Shown: piece by piece, positions 17,027 to 26,848 of the stretch
Numbering within the stretch: position 1 is the first letter of the stretch
Layout: every line of letters starts with the position of its first letter
Notes under the pieces: generated by a model
The model's input: only the letters and a program-made list of their open reading frames with translations
Database searches by the model: none
Told to the model about the DNA's origin: nothing
NCBI GenBank assembly: GCA_017510335.1
Contig: JAFWNM010000028.1
Location: 215,458 to 279,457, forward strand
DNA from: Paracoccaceae bacterium
GTDB taxonomy: Bacteria; Pseudomonadota; Alphaproteobacteria; Rhodobacterales; Rhodobacteraceae
DNA: 64,000 nucleotides
Direction of reading: 5' to 3'
Position numbers and translations under genes: made by a program

Positions 17027-18208
17027 TTAGTGGAACGTAACTGTTACATACTCGCCGCCTTCGACGATGTATTCACGGTAGCTGCCTGCAGCTTCGCCCG
17101 GGCCAACCAGTTCGACATTCGTGGCACCGACATAGTTGATCTCGCCGCCCTCGGCCAGAATTTGCAGCCCCTTGGCCAGTTCGCCCGGCAAGATCAGCTC
17201 GCCCGGTTCATTGGCGACATTCAGAATATTTGCTGCGATGCCTTCGGGGGTTGCTTCGCCTGCAGCCTGTGCCGCCAGTGCCAGCAGGGCCGCCGCGTCA
17301 TAGCTTTCGCGGGTGTAGCTGGAGGATGCATTCACGCCAGCCGCTTCTGCGATTTGCTGGAAGATATCCGCGCCTTCGCCCGATGCCCAGGGAATGGTCC
17401 CGATGGTGCCTTCCAGCGCTTCGCCAACAGCCGAAATCAGTTCATCGCCATACATGCCATCGCCCATGAAGAAGCTCTCGAACGCGCCCAGTTCATAGGC
17501 CGTGCGCAGCATGGACCCGCCGCCGTCAACATACCCCAGAACGACCAGCGCATCGCCACCGGCAGCCGCAAGCTGGCCGACCTCTGCGGAATAATCGCCC
17601 TTGGCTTCTTCGTGCGCCACTTTCGACGTGATGGTGCCGCCAGCCGCAAGGAAGGATTCCTCGAAGGCGTTGGCAAAGCCCGAACCGTAATCGTTGTTGG
17701 TATAGGTCAGCGCGACTTGATCGAAGCCGCGTTCAATCACGATACCTGCCAGAATCTCGCCCTGACGCGCATCAGACGGGGATGTGCGGTAGAACAGGCC
17801 GTTTGATTCGGTTGTTGTGAAGGCTGGCGATGTTGCCGAAGGTGAAATCATCGGAACGCCCGCAGACATTGCGACGTTTTGCAAAATCGCCATCGTCACG
17901 CCAGAACAATCCGCGCCCATTATCGCCACGACCCCGTCAGAGGAGATCATGCGTTCTGCCGCAGCCTGCGCAGCAGAGGAATCAACGCAGGTGGAATCCG
18001 CGCGCACTGCTGAAATGGTCTGACCGCCCAGAAACAGGCCGCTTTCATTGATTTCGGCAAAAGCCAGTTCGGCACTGTCGGCCATATGCGGCGCGATGGA
18101 TTCCAGCGGCCCGGTGAAGCCGACCAGCACGCCCATTTTCACATCATCGGCGAACGCAGCGCCTGCCGAGAAGGCCAGCGCGGTGCTTGCAAGAAGCAGC
18201 TTTTTCAT
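17027..18208 (-). CDS. ABC transporter periplasmic substrate-binding protein, Liv family
   Basis: A 393-residue type I periplasmic binding protein that feeds the LivHMGF importer. The signal peptide MKKLLLASTALAFSAGAAFA is cut before DDVKMGVLVGFTGPLES. The ligand-site stretch ISPSATSPAFTT and the NDYGSGFANAF segment match the family. The frame is open to 18262, but the ATG at 18208 has GGGAG and begins a good signal peptide. It is transcribed first, followed by a terminator and then livG. Branched-chain amino acids are the default guess; amides, urea and other amino acids are alternatives. Confidence 0.9.
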   Translation of the reverse strand: MKKLLLASTALAFSAGAAFADDVKMGVLVGFTGPLESIAPHMADSAELAFAEINESGLFLGGQTISAVRADSTCVDSSAAQAAAERMISSDGVVAIMGADCSGVTMAILQNVAMSAGVPMISPSATSPAFTTTESNGLFYRTSPSDARQGEILAGIVIERGFDQVALTYTNNDYGSGFANAFEESFLAAGGTITSKVAHEEAKGDYSAEVGQLAAAGGDALVVLGYVDGGGSMLRTAYELGAFESFFMGDGMYGDELISAVGEALEGTIGTIPWASGEGADIFQQIAEAAGVNASSSYTRESYDAAALLALAAQAAGEATPEGIAANILNVANEPGELILPGELAKGLQILAEGGEINYVGATNVELVGPGEAAGSYREYIVEGGEYVTVTFH

Positions 18209-18355
18209 AAGGTATCTCCCATAGGGTTTTGTTCTCGTTTTTGTTCTGTGCCAGTCTGGCATGGAACCGGCGGCTTGTTCCGCCCTGTATTATGCCTAGC
18301 ATGGCGGTTTGGTCTAGAAAAGACGTTTTGAAATCCAGCACGCAGCGTTGCGTTT

Positions 18356-18631
18356 TCAGGTTTCGGTCAGGGTGTAGCTGCGCGGTATGCCTGCAGTTGC
18401 CTGTCCCCATGCGCTGGCTTTGGCGCGGGTCTGGTGGGCGTCAAACGCTGCGCGCGTGGCAAAGCGTTCCGACACATCCCAGACAAGCGGATCATCCGTG
18501 GGTGTGACGTCAAACTGCAAACAGCCCGCTTCAGCCCGTGTCAGGCGCGTATGTTCGGGCAGGTGGCGCCGCACAATACCGGCTTGCGCATCATCCACAC
18601 ATCGCAACGTGCCGATCAGGGTAACAGGCAT
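18356..18631 (-). CDS. ABM-domain (quinol monooxygenase-like) small protein
   Basis: A 91-residue dimeric alpha-beta barrel protein of the antibiotic biosynthesis monooxygenase/YgiN family. Typical features are EAGCLQFDVTPTDDPLVWDVSERFA, with a central acidic/tryptophan strand, and HQTRAKASAW. Its start codon shares one base with the stop of guaA (TAATG), so translation is probably coupled. The substrate is unknown. Nothing in purine metabolism explains the pairing, which may be only positional. Confidence 0.75.
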   Translation of the reverse strand: MPVTLIGTLRCVDDAQAGIVRRHLPEHTRLTRAEAGCLQFDVTPTDDPLVWDVSERFATRAAFDAHQTRAKASAWGQATAGIPRSYTLTET

Positions 18632-20193
18632 TATTCCAGTTCGATCGTGCCGGGGGGTTTTGACGTGCAGTCATAGAAGACACGGTTTATCCCGCGCACT
18701 TCATTGATGATCCGGGTGGACGTTTCGCCCAGAAATTCATGCGTGAACGGGTAATAATCGGCTGTCATTCCGTCAACAGACGTGACCGCACGAAGCCCCA
18801 GCGCGAAATCATAGGTGCGACCGTCGCCCATGACGCCCACTGTGCGCATGGGCAAAATGGCGGCAAAAGCCTGCCAGATTTCATCATACAGGCCATGACG
18901 GCGGATCTGGTCAATATAGACCGCATCGGCGCGGCGCAGAATTTCCAGCTTTTCGCGGGTAATCTCACCGGGGCAGCGGATGGCAAGGCCCGGACCGGGG
19001 AAGGGGTGGCGGCCAATGAACTTGTCGGGCAGGCCCAGTTCACGCCCCAGCGCGCGCACTTCGTCCTTGAACAACTCGCGCAGCTGTTCCACCAGTTTCA
19101 GGCCCATCTTTTCAGGCAGGCCGCCGACATTGTGGTGGCTCTTGATGGTTACGGACGGCCCGCCGGAGAAGCTGACCGATTCGATGACATCAGGATACAG
19201 CGTGCCCTGGGCCAGAAATTCAGCGCCATCAATCTGGCTGGCGTATTTCTGGAACACATCAATGAACAATCGCCCGATGATCTTGCGCTTTGTTTCTGGA
19301 TCGGAAACGCCGTCCAACTCGCCAAGGAACAAATCGGCTTCATCTGCGTGAATTAGCGGAATGTTGTAGTTGTCGCGGAACATGGTGACGACTTCTTCGG
19401 CCTCGTTCAGGCGCAAAAGGCCGTGATCGACGAACACGCAAGTAAGCTGGTCACCGATGGCTTCATGTATCAACACCGCGGCAACGGAACTGTCAACGCC
19501 GCCGGACAGGCCGCAAATTACTTGTTTGTCGCCCACCTGTTCGCGGATGCGCGCAATCGCTTCATCCTTGTAGGAAGCCATGGTCCAGTCGCCGGTGAAC
19601 CCTGCCAGCTTCACAAAATTCTCGTATAGCTTGGCGCCGTTCGGGGTGTGGTGCACTTCGGGGTGGAACTGCACCGCGAAGAAATTGCGCGACGGGTCGG
19701 CAGTAATCGCAAACGGTGCGCCGGGCGATGTGCCGAAAACCGCAAACCCCGGGGCAAGGCGGCTGACATGGTCACCATGGCTCATCCAGACCTGTTCGCG
19801 GCCATCCACGCCACCAAACCAGCCGTCCAGCAGCGGCAGGCGTTCGGCAGTGGGGGTCACATAGGCGCGCCCGAATTCGGCCGTGCCGTGCCCGGTTTCC
19901 ACCAGCCCGCCAAGTTCCTGCATCATCACTTGTTGGCCATAGCAGATGCCAAGGATGGGCACCCCCAGCGCGAATACGGATTCCGGCGGGCGGGGTGATC
20001 CGTCGCGCGTCACCGAATCAGGGCCGCCCGACAGGATGATGGCCTTGGGCGCAAATTCGGCCAGAAACGCGTCATCCACCTTCTGATAAGGGTGGATTTC
20101 GCAATACACACTCAGTTCCCGAAGCCTGCGCGCGATAAGCTGCGTGACCTGAGAACCGAAATCGATGATCAGAAGGCGTTGATGCTGGGTCAT
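18631..20193 (-). CDS. guaA: GMP synthase (glutamine-hydrolysing)
   Basis: A 520-residue enzyme converting XMP to GMP with glutamine and ATP. The class I amidotransferase domain (1 to about 195) has nucleophile Cys84 in [11 protein letters not shown] and the HPEVHHT histidine-glutamate pair. The ATP-pyrophosphatase domain has the PP-loop [12 protein letters not shown]. The C-terminal dimerisation domain ends [14 protein letters not shown]. The length is normal. It is the first gene of a two-gene unit with the ABM protein. Confidence 0.97.
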   Translation of the reverse strand: MTQHQRLLIIDFGSQVTQLIARRLRELSVYCEIHPYQKVDDAFLAEFAPKAIILSGGPDSVTRDGSPRPPESVFALGVPILGICYGQQVMMQELGGLVETGHGTAEFGRAYVTPTAERLPLLDGWFGGVDGREQVWMSHGDHVSRLAPGFAVFGTSPGAPFAITADPSRNFFAVQFHPEVHHTPNGAKLYENFVKLAGFTGDWTMASYKDEAIARIREQVGDKQVICGLSGGVDSSVAAVLIHEAIGDQLTCVFVDHGLLRLNEAEEVVTMFRDNYNIPLIHADEADLFLGELDGVSDPETKRKIIGRLFIDVFQKYASQIDGAEFLAQGTLYPDVIESVSFSGGPSVTIKSHHNVGGLPEKMGLKLVEQLRELFKDEVRALGRELGLPDKFIGRHPFPGPGLAIRCPGEITREKLEILRRADAVYIDQIRRHGLYDEIWQAFAAILPMRTVGVMGDGRTYDFALGLRAVTSVDGMTADYYPFTHEFLGETSTRIINEVRGINRVFYDCTSKPPGTIELE

Positions 20194-20233
20194 GGCGCCC
20201 CGATTAAGTCAAGCCTGCGCGCCCTGCAAGGGC

Positions 20234-21472
20234 CTAAAGGGGCTGCGCGCCGTCAATGCACAGGATTTGCAGATCGGCCACATTCGTGCCGGTGGCCCCT
20301 GTCACCAGCAGATCATCAGCCAATTCCAGTGCATGATAGCTGTCGTTATTGGCCAGCAATGTGGCCGGGTCGCCCCCGGACGCACGAATACGCGCCAGCG
20401 TGTTGCCATCCACCACCGCGCCCGCCGCATCTGTGGGGCCATCGCGCCCGTCGGTGCCCCCTGACAGAAAGCGCCAGCCTGCAATGCCGTCCAGCGCCGT
20501 GGCAACGCGCAGCGCCAGTTCCTGATTGCGCCCCCCGCGCCCTGTGCCCTGCAACCTGACGGTTGTTTCCCCGCCAAACAGCGCGACACGCGGCCCGCCG
20601 TCGCGTACGGTCTGCACAATGCGCGTTGCCGCGCAGCCCACATCCCCGATCAGCGCGTCCGACTGGATCGAGGCCCCGTCACAGGCGCGCGCCATCGCAT
20701 CCAGCGACATACGATTCGACCCGATCAGGCGGTTTTCGGCATGGGGCAGGGGGGGCGTGTCCGGCGTGCGCCCCAGCGCCTCTCGCGCAGCCAGTGGCAG
20801 GCGGTCCCATAACCCGGATGTGGCCAGAAGGGCGCGCACCTCGTCGCGCGTGGCAATCGGCGCGACTGTGGGACCGGACGCGATGGCGCGCAGGTCATCG
20901 CCAATCACATCCGACAGGATCAGCGCATGCACCTGGGCGGGCGCGGCCATGTGCAGCAACCCGCCCCCCTTCATCCGCGACAAGTGCTGGCGGACGGCGT
21001 TCATTGCGACAATATCCAGCCCCGCGCCCAGCAACAGATCATTGACCTGCGCCTTGTCGGCCAGCGACAGGCCCGAAACCGGCGCAGGCATCAGCGCCGA
21101 CCCCCCGCCCGATACCAGCACAAGCACGCGATCAGCCGCACGGGTGCGCGCCAGCATCTTTTGCACGGCCAACCCCGCCTGAAGCCCGTTTTCATCGGGC
21201 ACCGGGTGCCCTGCCGCCATGACACGCGCCCCCTCCAGCGGTGTGGCATTTTCGTAATTGGTGATCACCAGGGCCGCGTGTGGGACAGGCAGCACCGACA
21301 AGGCGGCCTGCATCATGGTGCGCGCGGCCTTGCCCACCGCCAGCACATACAGCCGCCCCCCTTCGGGCAGGTGCAAGGGCGCATCGCATAGGGCATCATG
21401 CACCGCCGCATGCGGGTTTGCCGCAGCAACGCCTGTGGTGAACAAGTCGGTCATCTGCGCACGGTTCAGCAT
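20234..21472 (-). CDS. Glycerate 2-kinase / hydroxypyruvate reductase-like (MOFRL family)
   Basis: A 412-residue enzyme that phosphorylates D-glycerate to 2-phosphoglycerate in the glycerate branch of glyoxylate and serine metabolism. Diagnostic blocks are VLAVGKAARTM, VLVLVSGGGSALMPAP and the C-terminal GRGGRNQELALR with SGGTDGRDGPTDAAGA. The frame is open to 21577, but the ATG at 21472 follows AAGGAG. Older annotations call the family TtuD hydroxypyruvate reductase; the sequence fits glycerate 2-kinase (GckA) better. Confidence 0.88.
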   Translation of the reverse strand: MLNRAQMTDLFTTGVAAANPHAAVHDALCDAPLHLPEGGRLYVLAVGKAARTMMQAALSVLPVPHAALVITNYENATPLEGARVMAAGHPVPDENGLQAGLAVQKMLARTRAADRVLVLVSGGGSALMPAPVSGLSLADKAQVNDLLLGAGLDIVAMNAVRQHLSRMKGGGLLHMAAPAQVHALILSDVIGDDLRAIASGPTVAPIATRDEVRALLATSGLWDRLPLAAREALGRTPDTPPLPHAENRLIGSNRMSLDAMARACDGASIQSDALIGDVGCAATRIVQTVRDGGPRVALFGGETTVRLQGTGRGGRNQELALRVATALDGIAGWRFLSGGTDGRDGPTDAAGAVVDGNTLARIRASGGDPATLLANNDSYHALELADDLLVTGATGTNVADLQILCIDGAQPL

Positions 21473-21633
21473 AGTGCCCCACTCCTTTTTGGTTGATAGC
21501 GCTATCTGCTTTCCTGGCTTTTGTGCCATTGCAAAGGTAAATTGCACAACCCGCTTTCGGTTGGCACAGCGCCCCAAGGCTTGCTATAGGGGCAGGAGAC
21601 AACGCATATACGGGCAGTTTTGGGGAAATATTC

Positions 21634-22371
21634 ATGTTTGATCTGACTGGAAAATCCGCGCTGATCACGGGAGCATCAGGGGGAATCGGTGCCGATATCG
21701 CGCGCGCGCTGCACAGCGCCGGTGCGACAGTGGCCCTTTCGGGCACGCGAGAGGCACCCTTGGAGGAGCTGGCAGCGGCCCTGGGCACGCGCGCGCATGT
21801 GCTGCCGTGCAACCTGTCAGACCCCGAGGCCGTGGAAGCCTTGCCCAAACGCGCGATCGAAGCGATGGGCGCGCTGGATATTCTGGTCAATAATGCGGGC
21901 ATCACCCAGGACAACCTGCTGATGCGCATGAGCGATGCACAGTGGCAACAGGTGCTGGACGTGAACCTGACCGCCGCCATGCGCCTGATGCGTGGCTGCC
22001 TGCGCGGCATGATGAAAGCGCGCTGGGGGCGGATTGTGAACATCAGTTCGGTGGTGGGTGCCACAGGCAACCCCGGCCAGACAAATTACGTTGCCGCCAA
22101 GGCAGGGCTGGTGGGTATGTCCAAGGCGTTGGCACAAGAAGTCGCGTCGCGCGGGATCACGGTGAATTGTGTGGCGCCAGGGTTTATTGCCACCCCCATG
22201 ACGGAAGCACTGACCGATGACCAGAAGGCGGTGATCAATGCGCGCATCCCCGCAGGCCGCATGGGCACCCCTGCCGATATTGCCGCGGCTGTGATGTATC
22301 TGGCCAGCCAGGAAGCCGGGTATGTGACGGGCGCGGTTCTTCACGTCAATGGCGGCATGGCGATGATCTGA
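21634..22371 (+). CDS. fabG: 3-oxoacyl-[acyl-carrier-protein] reductase
   Basis: A 245-residue NADPH-dependent reductase of fatty-acid elongation. The cofactor loop is ITGASGGIGADIA (about residues 11-23) and NNAG is present (87-90). The catalytic set is Ser138, Tyr152 and Lys156, in NISSVVG and NYVAAKAGLV. The C-terminus ends VTGAVLHVNGGMAMI. It begins the fabG-acpP-fabF-mltG run common in proteobacteria. GGGGAAAT precedes the ATG. Confidence 0.96.
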   Translation: MFDLTGKSALITGASGGIGADIARALHSAGATVALSGTREAPLEELAAALGTRAHVLPCNLSDPEAVEALPKRAIEAMGALDILVNNAGITQDNLLMRMSDAQWQQVLDVNLTAAMRLMRGCLRGMMKARWGRIVNISSVVGATGNPGQTNYVAAKAGLVGMSKALAQEVASRGITVNCVAPGFIATPMTEALTDDQKAVINARIPAGRMGTPADIAAAVMYLASQEAGYVTGAVLHVNGGMAMI

Positions 22372-22573
22372 CGCGCGAACACGCGCTGCATGCCGCGCAG
22401 CACGCTTGCGGTGGCGCGGCGCTGTGATATGAAAGTGAGACTACAGTTTCAAAAGCCGCAATACTCTTGACCTGCGGACATGAAGGCCCTATTGGGCGCG
22501 CAATACGCCGCCGAACACTGGCGGACGAGGGATATTACAGGCCGGCTACCGGCAAAAAACCGAGAGGAAGAAC

Positions 22574-22807
22574 ATGAGCGATATCGCGGATCGTGTGAAG
22601 AAAATCGTTGTCGAGCATCTTGGCGTCGAGGAAGGCAAGATCACCGAAGGCGCGTCCTTCATCGACGATCTGGGCGCAGACAGCCTTGACACTGTGGAAT
22701 TGGTAATGGCGTTCGAAGAAGAGTTCGGCATTGAAATTCCCGATGACGCTGCCGAGAATATCCAGACCTTTGGTGATGCAGTGAAATTCATCTCGGAAGC
22801 TGCCTGA
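22574..22807 (+). CDS. acpP: Acyl carrier protein
   Basis: A 77-residue acidic helical carrier for growing acyl chains. Ser37 in [13 protein letters not shown] takes the 4'-phosphopantetheine arm. Acidic helix II follows ([15 protein letters not shown]). AGAGGAAGA precedes the ATG. A 200-bp gap after fabG probably holds its own promoter, as expected for this abundant protein, and a strong terminator follows. Confidence 0.98.
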   Translation: MSDIADRVKKIVVEHLGVEEGKITEGASFIDDLGADSLDTVELVMAFEEEFGIEIPDDAAENIQTFGDAVKFISEAA

Positions 22808-22831
22808 TATTCGGATTGCTTTCGGAAGTTG

Positions 22832-22858
22832 AAACGCCACCTTGCGGGGTGGCGTTTT
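22832..22858 (+). terminator. Intrinsic terminator after acpP
   Basis: A perfect 10-bp stem (aaacgccacc / ggtggcgttt) with a 6-base loop ends in a T run. It lies 25 bases after the acpP stop and should limit read-through into fabF. Confidence 0.88.
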
Positions 22859-23001
22859 GCATTTTGGCGGGCCGCCCCGTCGGCAGGTTCCCGCAGCTTG
22901 CCGCTTTGTGAGCACCCGCGCCATGCTCAACCCTTTCCCTGCGGCCCAAATCCCGCTATCAGAACGATAATATCTTCAGACGGACAGGAGAGAGAGGGCA
23001 C

Positions 23002-24264
23002 ATGCGCAGGGTTGTCGTCACAGGGCTGGGAATGGTCACACCGCTGGCTTGCGGTGTTGAGGAAACATGGGCACGCCTGCTGGACAGTCAATCGGGTGCA
23101 GGACCGATCACGCGTTTTGACGCCAGCCGTCTTGCCACCACCTATGCGTGTGAAGTGCCGCGTGGGGACGGTTCGGGGGGCACGTTCAACCCCGATGACT
23201 GGATGGAGCCGAAAGAAGCCCGGAAAGTTGATGAATTCATCCTGTATGGCGTGGCCGCCGCCGTGCAAGCGGTGCAGGATTCAGGGTGGATGCCCGAAGA
23301 CGAGGACAGCCGCTGCCGCACGGGGGTGATGATCGGATCGGGCATAGGGGGCTTGTCCAGCATTGCAGAAACAGCCGTTCTGATCAAGGAACGTGGCCCG
23401 CGCAGGGTTTCGCCGTTTTTCATTCCGGGCGCACTGATCAATCTGGTGTCCGGGCATGTCAGCATTCGGTATGGGTTCAAGGGGCCGAATCACGCAGTGG
23501 TGACAGCCTGTTCAACGGGCGCGCATGCCATTGGCGACGCAGCCCGGCTGATTGCGTTTGGCGATGCTGATGTCATGGTCGCGGGCGGGGCAGAAAGCCC
23601 GATTTCCGAAATCGGCATTGCGGGGTTCAATGCCTGCAAGGCGTTGTCAACCAAGCGCCCTGATGACCCGGCGGCGGCCAGCCGCCCCTATGACGCGGAC
23701 CGCGACGGATTCGTGATGGGTGAAGGCGCGGGTGTTGTGGTGCTGGAAGAATATGAACACGCCAAAGCACGCGGCGCGAAAATCTATGCCGAGGTGCTGG
23801 GCTATGGCATGTCGGGCGATGCTTTCCATATCACCGCCCCGTCCGAAAATGGCGATGGCGCGTTGCGGTCCATGAAAGCGGCTGTGGCGCGCGCGGGAAT
23901 TCACCCGTCAGAACTGGATTACATCAATGCCCATGGCACATCCACGATGGCTGATGTCATTGAACTGGCAGCAGTGGAACGGTTGCTGGGGGATGATGCG
24001 GCCAAGGCCACGATGTCATCGACAAAATCAGCGATCGGGCATTTGCTGGGGGCTGCCGGCGCAGTAGAAGCGATTTTCTGCATTCTGGCCATCCGCGACC
24101 AGATTGCGCCGCCCACGCTGAACCTTGATACGCCAGCCGTTGAAACCCCGATTGACCTGGCCCCCAAACTGGCCCGCAAACGCAACATCCGGCTGGCGCT
24201 GTCCAACAGCTTCGGGTTTGGCGGCACCAATGCCAGCTTGATTCTGGGAAAGATTGACAGCTGA
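23002..24264 (+). CDS. fabF: 3-oxoacyl-[acyl-carrier-protein] synthase II
   Basis: A 420-residue condensing enzyme that extends acyl-ACP with malonyl-ACP. The catalytic triad is visible: Cys170 in VVTACSTGAH, one histidine in INAHGTSTMAD and the second in SAIGHLLGAAG. The C-terminus has the usual SNSFGFGGTNASL. GGAGAGAG precedes the ATG. The stop overlaps the mltG start by one base, which links fatty-acid and cell-wall genes in one transcript. Confidence 0.96.
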   Translation: MRRVVVTGLGMVTPLACGVEETWARLLDSQSGAGPITRFDASRLATTYACEVPRGDGSGGTFNPDDWMEPKEARKVDEFILYGVAAAVQAVQDSGWMPEDEDSRCRTGVMIGSGIGGLSSIAETAVLIKERGPRRVSPFFIPGALINLVSGHVSIRYGFKGPNHAVVTACSTGAHAIGDAARLIAFGDADVMVAGGAESPISEIGIAGFNACKALSTKRPDDPAAASRPYDADRDGFVMGEGAGVVVLEEYEHAKARGAKIYAEVLGYGMSGDAFHITAPSENGDGALRSMKAAVARAGIHPSELDYINAHGTSTMADVIELAAVERLLGDDAAKATMSSTKSAIGHLLGAAGAVEAIFCILAIRDQIAPPTLNLDTPAVETPIDLAPKLARKRNIRLALSNSFGFGGTNASLILGKIDS

Positions 24265-25427
24265 TGGTGCGCCATGTTGTAGCCAATGCGCTGACGCTGA
24301 TGATTGTTGGCCTTATTGGCCTGGCAATCATCATTTCTGCCGGAAAACGCCAGTTTGAAGGCCCCGGACCGCTAACCCAGCCTGTGTGCTTTCGCGTCGA
24401 ACCCGGCGCAAGCCTGCGGGTGGTATCGCGCGGGCTTGCCGAACAATCTGCCATCAAATCCGAACAGGTGTTTCGTGTCGGCGCACAATATAGCGCGCGC
24501 GCGGATCGCTTGCGCTTCGGATCGTATCTGATTCCCGAAGCGGCCTCGATGGATGAAATACTTGATATTCTGACGCGTGGCGGGGCGTCGACCTGTGGCA
24601 GCGAAATCCAGTATCGGATCGGGGTTACCCGCATTGATACGCTGGTGCGCGAACTGGACCCTGCAACGCAGCGGTTTGCAACTGTGGTGCAGTTCGATGC
24701 CGGGCAAGAACCGCCCGAAGACTACGCGCGATTTACCGCGCAATCGGATATGCAATACCGTGTGACAGTCGCTGAAGGGGCCACAAGCTGGCAAATTTGG
24801 GAAGGGCTCCGGCTGGCGGAATTCCTGGAGGGCGAGGCGGGTGAAGTGCCCCCCGAAGGCATGCTGGCGCCTGACAGCTATTCGGTGACGCGCGGAGCAA
24901 GCCGCGAAACGCTGCTGGCGGATATGCAAAGCCGACAGGAAGCGATTCTTACGCAGCTATGGGAAACCCGCGCCGATGGTTTGCCCTATCAGACCCCACA
25001 AGACGCGCTGATCATGGCGTCCATTGTGGAAAAGGAAACCGGCGTTGCAGATGAACGCCGTCAGGTCGCCAGCGTGTTTGTAAACCGTCTGGCCGTGCCC
25101 ATGCGGTTGCAGACGGACCCGACGGTTATTTATGGTATAACACAAGGGCGCGGCACGTTGGGGCGCGGGTTGCGGCGGTCTGAACTGGACGCAGTAACCC
25201 CTTATAATACCTACCGGATTGACGGTTTGCCGCCCACGCCCATCGCAAACCCCGGGCGCGCCGCCATTGCCGCCGCGCTGGACCCTGATGATACGCCTTA
25301 TCTGTATTTCGTTGCGGATGGCACGGGCGGGCATACGTTCAGCACCAATCTGGCCGACCATAACCGCGCAGTTGCCCGCTGGCGCGAGATTGAGGCAGAG
25401 ATGCGCCAGCAACAGCAAACGGATTGA
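24264..25427 (+). CDS. mltG: Endolytic murein transglycosylase MltG
   Basis: A 387-residue inner-membrane enzyme that cuts nascent glycan strands and sets their length. One N-terminal membrane helix (about residues 8-26) anchors a periplasmic LysM-like and YceG domain. The catalytic region is MASIVEKETGVADER (glutamates near 256-258), followed by RLQTDPTVIYGITQG. PYNTYRIDGLPPTPIANPG is a family hallmark. The ATG shares a base with the fabF stop. Confidence 0.93.
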   Translation: MVRHVVANALTLMIVGLIGLAIIISAGKRQFEGPGPLTQPVCFRVEPGASLRVVSRGLAEQSAIKSEQVFRVGAQYSARADRLRFGSYLIPEAASMDEILDILTRGGASTCGSEIQYRIGVTRIDTLVRELDPATQRFATVVQFDAGQEPPEDYARFTAQSDMQYRVTVAEGATSWQIWEGLRLAEFLEGEAGEVPPEGMLAPDSYSVTRGASRETLLADMQSRQEAILTQLWETRADGLPYQTPQDALIMASIVEKETGVADERRQVASVFVNRLAVPMRLQTDPTVIYGITQGRGTLGRGLRRSELDAVTPYNTYRIDGLPPTPIANPGRAAIAAALDPDDTPYLYFVADGTGGHTFSTNLADHNRAVARWREIEAEMRQQQQTD

Positions 25428-25473
25428 CGTGTTTCAGCGCCGGAGGTCATAAGTCCATCTGCCGAAATTGTAC

Positions 25474-25500
25474 AAAAAGGGGCGCTTTTGCGCCCCTTTT
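25474..25500. terminator. Bidirectional terminator between mltG and pdhC
   Basis: A 7-bp G+C stem (ggggcgc / gcgcccc) with a TTTT loop is flanked by A residues on one side and T residues on the other, so it can end transcription from both convergent operons. Confidence 0.85.
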
Positions 25501-25529
25501 CAATGCTTTGCAGGTGTTTGTTAAAGCTG

Positions 25530-26834
25530 TTACGCCAGCATGGTGACAGGGTTTTCCAGATAGGTGACAACCTCTTTCAGGAATTCCGCCCCCAAGGCGC
25601 CGTCAATCACACGGTGATCGACCGACAGCGTCATTGACATGACCGTGGCCACTTTCAATTCACCATCCGCGCCCACCACCGGCTTTTTCAGGCCCGCGCC
25701 CACAGCCAGAATTGACCCATGTGGCGGGTTGATGACCGCATCGAAATTTTCGATCCCGAACATGCCGAGGTTGGAAATCGCCATCGCGCCACCGACATAT
25801 TCATGCGGCGCCAGCTTCTTGGTGCGCGCGCGTCCTGCAAGGTCTTTCATCTCGGCCGACAGGGCGGAGAGGGATTTTAGATGCGCGTCCTTCAGAACCG
25901 GCGTGAACAGCCCGCCTTCGATTGCGACAGCCACGGCCACATCGGACGGTTTCAGGCGCAAAATGCGGTCACTGGCCCAGACGGCATTGCAATCAGGCAC
26001 TGCTTGCAGGGCCATGGCGCAGGCCTTGATGATGAAGTCATTGACCGACAATTTGACGCCGCGCGTTTCAAGCTGTTTGTTCAGATCGGCGCGGAAGGAC
26101 ATCAGCGCATCAAGCTGCACATCGCGGCGCAGATAGAAATGCGGAATGGTCTGCTTGGCTTCGGTCAGGCGGCTGGCAACTGTTCTGCGCATGCCGTCAA
26201 GTTTGACTTCTTCAAAATCGCGCCCTTCATACATGCGCGCGACCTGATCGGCACTTGGGCCAGTCGCAGGGGCAGGCGCTTTTGCTGTCGCAGCGCTTGT
26301 GCTGTCTGCTGGGGCCGCAGTTTTGGGGCCACTGGCCGGTTTCGCGCTGTCGAGATCAGCCTTGACGATGCGTCCATGCGGGCCGGAGCCGGTGATTTGC
26401 GTCAGATCAATGCCCTTGTCGGCGGCCATGCGCCGCGCCAGCGGCGAGGCAAAGATGCGTTGGCCGTCCCGTTGCGGGGAAGGGGGGGCGGCTGCGGCGG
26501 AGCCCCCTTCGGGGGCCGCCTTCGCAGCCGCGTCAGCCGCCGGGGCGGCTTCCGGCGCGCCCGCGCTGGCGGTGATGTCATCGGCGCTTTCGCCATCTTC
26601 GAGCAGCACTGCGATGGGCGTGTTGACCTTGACCCCTTCCGAACCGGCGGCGACAAGGATTTTGCCGATTATACCTTCGTCCACGGCCTCGAATTCCATC
26701 GTGGCCTTGTCGGTTTCAATTTCGGCCAGAATGTCGCCAGAGGACACGCTGTCGCCTTCCTTGACCAACCATTTGGCAAGCGTGCCTTCTTCCATGGTGG
26801 GCGAGAGGGCGGGCATCAGGATTTCTGTAGGCAT
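25530..26834 (-). CDS. pdhC: Pyruvate dehydrogenase E2, dihydrolipoamide acetyltransferase
   Basis: A 434-residue core subunit that passes acetyl groups from lipoate to CoA. One N-terminal lipoyl domain (1 to about 80) carries the modified lysine in [14 protein letters not shown]. An alanine/proline linker is followed by the peripheral subunit-binding domain ([17 protein letters not shown]). The catalytic domain has the C-terminal [13 protein letters not shown] with the active histidine. It is the last gene of pdhA-pdhB-pdhC and ends at the shared terminator. Confidence 0.95.
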   Translation of the reverse strand: MPTEILMPALSPTMEEGTLAKWLVKEGDSVSSGDILAEIETDKATMEFEAVDEGIIGKILVAAGSEGVKVNTPIAVLLEDGESADDITASAGAPEAAPAADAAAKAAPEGGSAAAAPPSPQRDGQRIFASPLARRMAADKGIDLTQITGSGPHGRIVKADLDSAKPASGPKTAAPADSTSAATAKAPAPATGPSADQVARMYEGRDFEEVKLDGMRRTVASRLTEAKQTIPHFYLRRDVQLDALMSFRADLNKQLETRGVKLSVNDFIIKACAMALQAVPDCNAVWASDRILRLKPSDVAVAVAIEGGLFTPVLKDAHLKSLSALSAEMKDLAGRARTKKLAPHEYVGGAMAISNLGMFGIENFDAVINPPHGSILAVGAGLKKPVVGADGELKVATVMSMTLSVDHRVIDGALGAEFLKEVVTYLENPVTMLA

Positions 26835-26848
26835 TCTTCCCTCCCTTT

